Shown here in pieces: positions 61,894 to 64,000 of a stretch of DNA of 64,000 nt. This DNA is from Planctomycetota bacterium (GTDB taxonomy: Bacteria > Planctomycetota > GCA-002687715 > DRQF01): the NCBI GenBank assembly GCA_020639295.1, contig JACKGY010000008.1:1-64000 (forward strand), written 5' to 3'. The position numbers were made by a program, and so were the translations under genes. Within the stretch, counting starts at the first letter, position 1, and the number at the start of each line of letters is the position of its first letter. The notes beneath the pieces are model-generated. The model saw only the letters and a program-made list of their open reading frames with translations. It did no database searches and was not told the origin of the DNA.

Positions 61894-63732
61894 TCAGTCC
61901 TTCGCCGCCCGACGCGCCTCCTCCAGCAGGCGCCCCAGGTCGCCCCGGCCCCAGACGTGGACGGGGAGTTTCGGACCCGGATCCACCGGTTCGGGCGGGG
62001 CCGGTTCGAGGCGGATTCCTGGGCCCCGGGGCCCGCTCTCCAGCACCAGATAGCGGGCCGGAGCGCCCAGATCACGGGGATCGAGCAGCTCGGGGGCGAC
62101 CAGCTGGGACTCGTCCGGCCGGGTCGAGGGGGCCGAGCCCAGCCGGCGCGACCCGGGAGTCGGGTCCGGATCCGGGGCGCCATTGGCGACGTCGAGCCTC
62201 TGGAGCCCCGGGTCCGCCGGCATCGGTTCGGCGCGCGCGGTCCCGGCGCGGCAACACCAGGAGCCGCTGACGAAGCTCCAGTCGGCGGGCGCGAGGGTCG
62301 CCCCCAGGACCGAGCCGGGAGCGAAGACCGGATAGAGCTGGAAACCGGGGGCGGCGCTGATCAGGCGCTTCAGGCGCTCGGCGAAGGCCTCGAGTTCGGC
62401 CTCGCTGGCCTCACCGGCCAAGAGGATGAGCCGGTGCGCGTCTTCCTTGCGCGCCACCTGGATCAGCCGTGCCTCCACCGAGGCGGCGATCGAGGGGTCG
62501 TCCAGGCCCGCGGGCAGACTGGCGGCGACGATCGCGGTCCCGGCCGTCTCCGGCAGCGGCCGGAGCGCCAGCTCGATCGACTCGACCGCCTTGCGGCTCG
62601 CCTCCGGCGCCAGATCGCGGAAGAAGCCGCCGGGCAACTCGAAGCCGGGCGGCAGCTCGATCTCGAGCCGGCAGGCCTCCTGACGGCGACGGCTGAAGGA
62701 GAAGCGGCCCGAGGCGTCGGCGACGATCCGGCCGGTCGGTCCACGCAGGGTCAGGGCGAGCCCGACCTCGTCGAGGTCGCGACGGCCGTTGCCGTTGCGG
62801 TCGACAAAGACGCGTCCCTCGACGCGGATGTTGATCGGCAGGGGTTCGGGAGGCGGCGGCTGATTGCCGCGGTCCGGCCGGTCCGGCTCGGGTCGGACCG
62901 GATCCGGCCTGATCGGTTCCGGTCGCCGCTTGGCCGGATTCGGGTGCGACCGGGCATAGCCGGCGAGGACGGCGGTGAAACGGCGCGACACCTTGCCCGA
63001 GAGCGGGTCGCGAGCGCCGTCCACCTTGTCGAAGGCGAACTGGAGCAGGATGATCCGTCCGCGACCGTAGTCGGCATGGAGGGCGTAGGCGAAGTCGCCC
63101 CGGATCTCCTTGCCGGCGCTGCGCGTGAACTGGCTCGACCAGCGCTCGAAGGCGTCGACGGCGCCGTGCTTGATCTCGCCATATCGTCCCGCCGGCATCC
63201 GGTACCAGGACAGGCGGTCGGCCGGGTTGCGCGCGGCGGGATCGCCCTTCACCTTCAATTCGTCGTCGAGATTGCGCCAGAGATCGAGGAGGTCCGGCGA
63301 GGCGTGCCATTCGTCCTCGTCGTCGGAGCCCCGGAAGACCTCGTAGGAGGGTGGTAGGAGGTCCAGCTTCCGCCCTTCGTCTCGATCCGACTTGCGGTAG
63401 CGGGCCATCCGCACCAGCGTCCCGCCCTGCTCCACCCAGCGGAGCAGACGCGACTTCTCGCGGCGGACGAAGGCATCCCAGGACGGATCGAGCTCGCTGT
63501 AGCTGCCGATGACCACGAGGTCCCAGGCCTCCGGCTGGAAACCGGCCGGATCGTCGAGCCGGAAGGCGTGACCGGCGAGTTCCCGCCGCTCCCGGACGAG
63601 GGTGGTGAGACCGGTGGTCCCGCTGAGGGAATCGCGCAGGTCGCAATAGCCGATGTCGACATCGCCGGACCCGATCTGGGCCGGACAGAGGACGGGCAGC
63701 GCCAGCACGACGAGGATGAGCCACTTGGACAT
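61894..63732 (-). CDS. Secreted protein with a Cna-B/SdrD-like domain
   Basis: The protein has 612 residues. A signal peptide (MSKWLILVVLALPVLCPAQ) is followed by a domain (about 20-270) with VVIGSYSELDPSWDAFV and WVEQGGTLVRMARY, resembling class I amidotransferase-like proteins in which catalytic residues are missing. A Pro/Arg/Asp-rich linker leads to VEGRVFVDRNGNGRRDLDEVGLALTLRG (about 320-390), an SdrD-type Cna-B fold. The C-terminal 200 residues are unassigned. The ATG at 63732 is 6 bases after TAAGAT, so the message may be leaderless. Confidence 0.78.
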   Translation of the reverse strand: MSKWLILVVLALPVLCPAQIGSGDVDIGYCDLRDSLSGTTGLTTLVRERRELAGHAFRLDDPAGFQPEAWDLVVIGSYSELDPSWDAFVRREKSRLLRWVEQGGTLVRMARYRKSDRDEGRKLDLLPPSYEVFRGSDDEDEWHASPDLLDLWRNLDDELKVKGDPAARNPADRLSWYRMPAGRYGEIKHGAVDAFERWSSQFTRSAGKEIRGDFAYALHADYGRGRIILLQFAFDKVDGARDPLSGKVSRRFTAVLAGYARSHPNPAKRRPEPIRPDPVRPEPDRPDRGNQPPPPEPLPINIRVEGRVFVDRNGNGRRDLDEVGLALTLRGPTGRIVADASGRFSFSRRRQEACRLEIELPPGFELPGGFFRDLAPEASRKAVESIELALRPLPETAGTAIVAASLPAGLDDPSIAASVEARLIQVARKEDAHRLILLAGEASEAELEAFAERLKRLISAAPGFQLYPVFAPGSVLGATLAPADWSFVSGSWCCRAGTARAEPMPADPGLQRLDVANGAPDPDPTPGSRRLGSAPSTRPDESQLVAPELLDPRDLGAPARYLVLESGPRGPGIRLEPAPPEPVDPGPKLPVHVWGRGDLGRLLEEARRAAKD

Positions 63733-63738
63733 GGCGGC

Positions 63739-63744
63739 ATCTTA
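63739..63744 (-). promoter_or_regulatory. -10 box of a probable leaderless gene
   Basis: Minus-strand TAAGAT is followed by GCCGCC and the ATG at 63732. The -35 is weak. The layout matches that of the divergent gene at 63827. Confidence 0.5.
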
Positions 63745-63790
63745 GCTCCTCGGCCCGGACATCGCAGCGGTCCGGGCCCGGAGGTCCATT

Positions 63791-63820
63791 TTGTTCCCGA
63801 CCCGGGCCACTCGCTACAAT
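63791..63820 (+). promoter_or_regulatory. Promoter of a probable leaderless gene
   Basis: TTGTTC (63791-63796) and TACAAT (63815-63820) are 18 bases apart. Only GCCGCC lies between the -10 and the ATG at 63827, so the transcript should begin at the start codon. Confidence 0.6.
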
Positions 63821-63826
63821 GCCGCC

Positions 63827-64000
63827 ATGAGCGAACCGGACGATTGCGACCAGGATGGCCCGGGCTTCGGCCCGGACGACCGTGTCCCGGACCATGGCCG
63901 GGACGAGAGCACCGACGAGGGCGACGAGGCCTATCCCTATCTCGACCTCGAGGAGATCGGCTTCCTCCTGCCGGAGCTCCCCGAGGAGCTGCACTCCTGC
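63827..64000 (+). CDS. N-terminal fragment of an acidic protein, cut by window edge
   Basis: Fifty-eight codons are present and the frame is open to the last base. The sequence is very acidic (MSEPDDCDQDGPGFGPDD, DESTDEGDEAYPYLDLEE) and ends LPELPEELHSC at the edge. Nothing identifies a family. The start is supported by the promoter directly in front. Confidence 0.55.
   Translation, partial: MSEPDDCDQDGPGFGPDDRVPDHGRDESTDEGDEAYPYLDLEEIGFLLPELPEELHSC

Overview
This is a GC-rich (close to 70 percent by eye) bacterial chromosome segment with about 50 protein genes on both strands and no rRNA or tRNA that I could find. The gene mix is best explained by a member of the Planctomycetota. It has large secreted proteins with repeated C-terminal domains, a gingipain-type C25 peptidase and an M60-like peptidase, FHA and PknB-type kinases, membrane-anchored Cna/carboxypeptidase-regulatory-like proteins, a cytochrome b558-type succinate dehydrogenase, and an aconitase-family enzyme with its swivel domain first. 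The phylum call is inference from gene content, not from a marker phylogeny. Because of the base composition, the antisense frame of almost every long gene is also open; those frames were treated as shadows.

Layout. 1-7 kb (minus): two paralogous secreted matrixin-like metalloproteases, the first cut by the window edge, and a B12-binding-type radical SAM enzyme. 7-10 kb (plus): a C25 peptidase. 10-16 kb (minus): two translationally coupled membrane-anchored beta-sandwich proteins, a short repeat cluster, a lipoprotein, and queC. 16-22.4 kb: ParA with an acidic tail, a secreted TPR protein (minus), lysyl-tRNA synthetase and a HEAT plus von Willebrand A protein. 22.4-23.5 kb: about 1.1 kb of GC-rich palindromic repeats. 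23.5-32 kb: a third anchored beta-sandwich protein, a 1004-residue double glycosyltransferase with a charged linker and a long leader, an FHA-pseudokinase membrane protein, a secreted STN-like protein, DUF2203 and a DinB-fold protein. 32-36 kb: sdhCAB. 36-39 kb: a SPASM radical SAM enzyme and a beta-helix protein. 39-42 kb: a four-gene overlapping cassette of unknown function. 42-45.8 kb: M60-like peptidase, alpha/beta hydrolase and SnoaL-like protein. 45.9-49.4 kb: three zinc-ribbon membrane proteins, one a CPBP protease. 49.4-50.6 kb: a CREST/ceramidase-like protein with a small partner. 51-56.2 kb: porin, transglutaminase-like lipoprotein, and a cassette of TusA-domain protein, DsrE-like protein and a TusA domain fused to a core MetE. 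56.2-64 kb: a hypothetical protein, a second large palindromic repeat array, the aconitase-family enzyme, a PH-like membrane protein, a PknB-like kinase, a ferredoxin, a secreted Cna-B-like protein and the start of one more gene.

The points most worth following up are the TusA/DsrE/TusA-MetE cassette (all four MetE zinc ligands present, canonical TusA CP replaced by CG, no MetE N-terminal half), a family of GC-rich hairpin repeats at four loci whose stems keep pairing despite base changes, four genes whose promoter -10 boxes lie 6-8 bases from an ATG with no Shine-Dalgarno (probably leaderless), a C-terminal domain shared by an unrelated peptidase and a beta-helix protein, and the double glycosyltransferase with a structured leader of about 370 nt.
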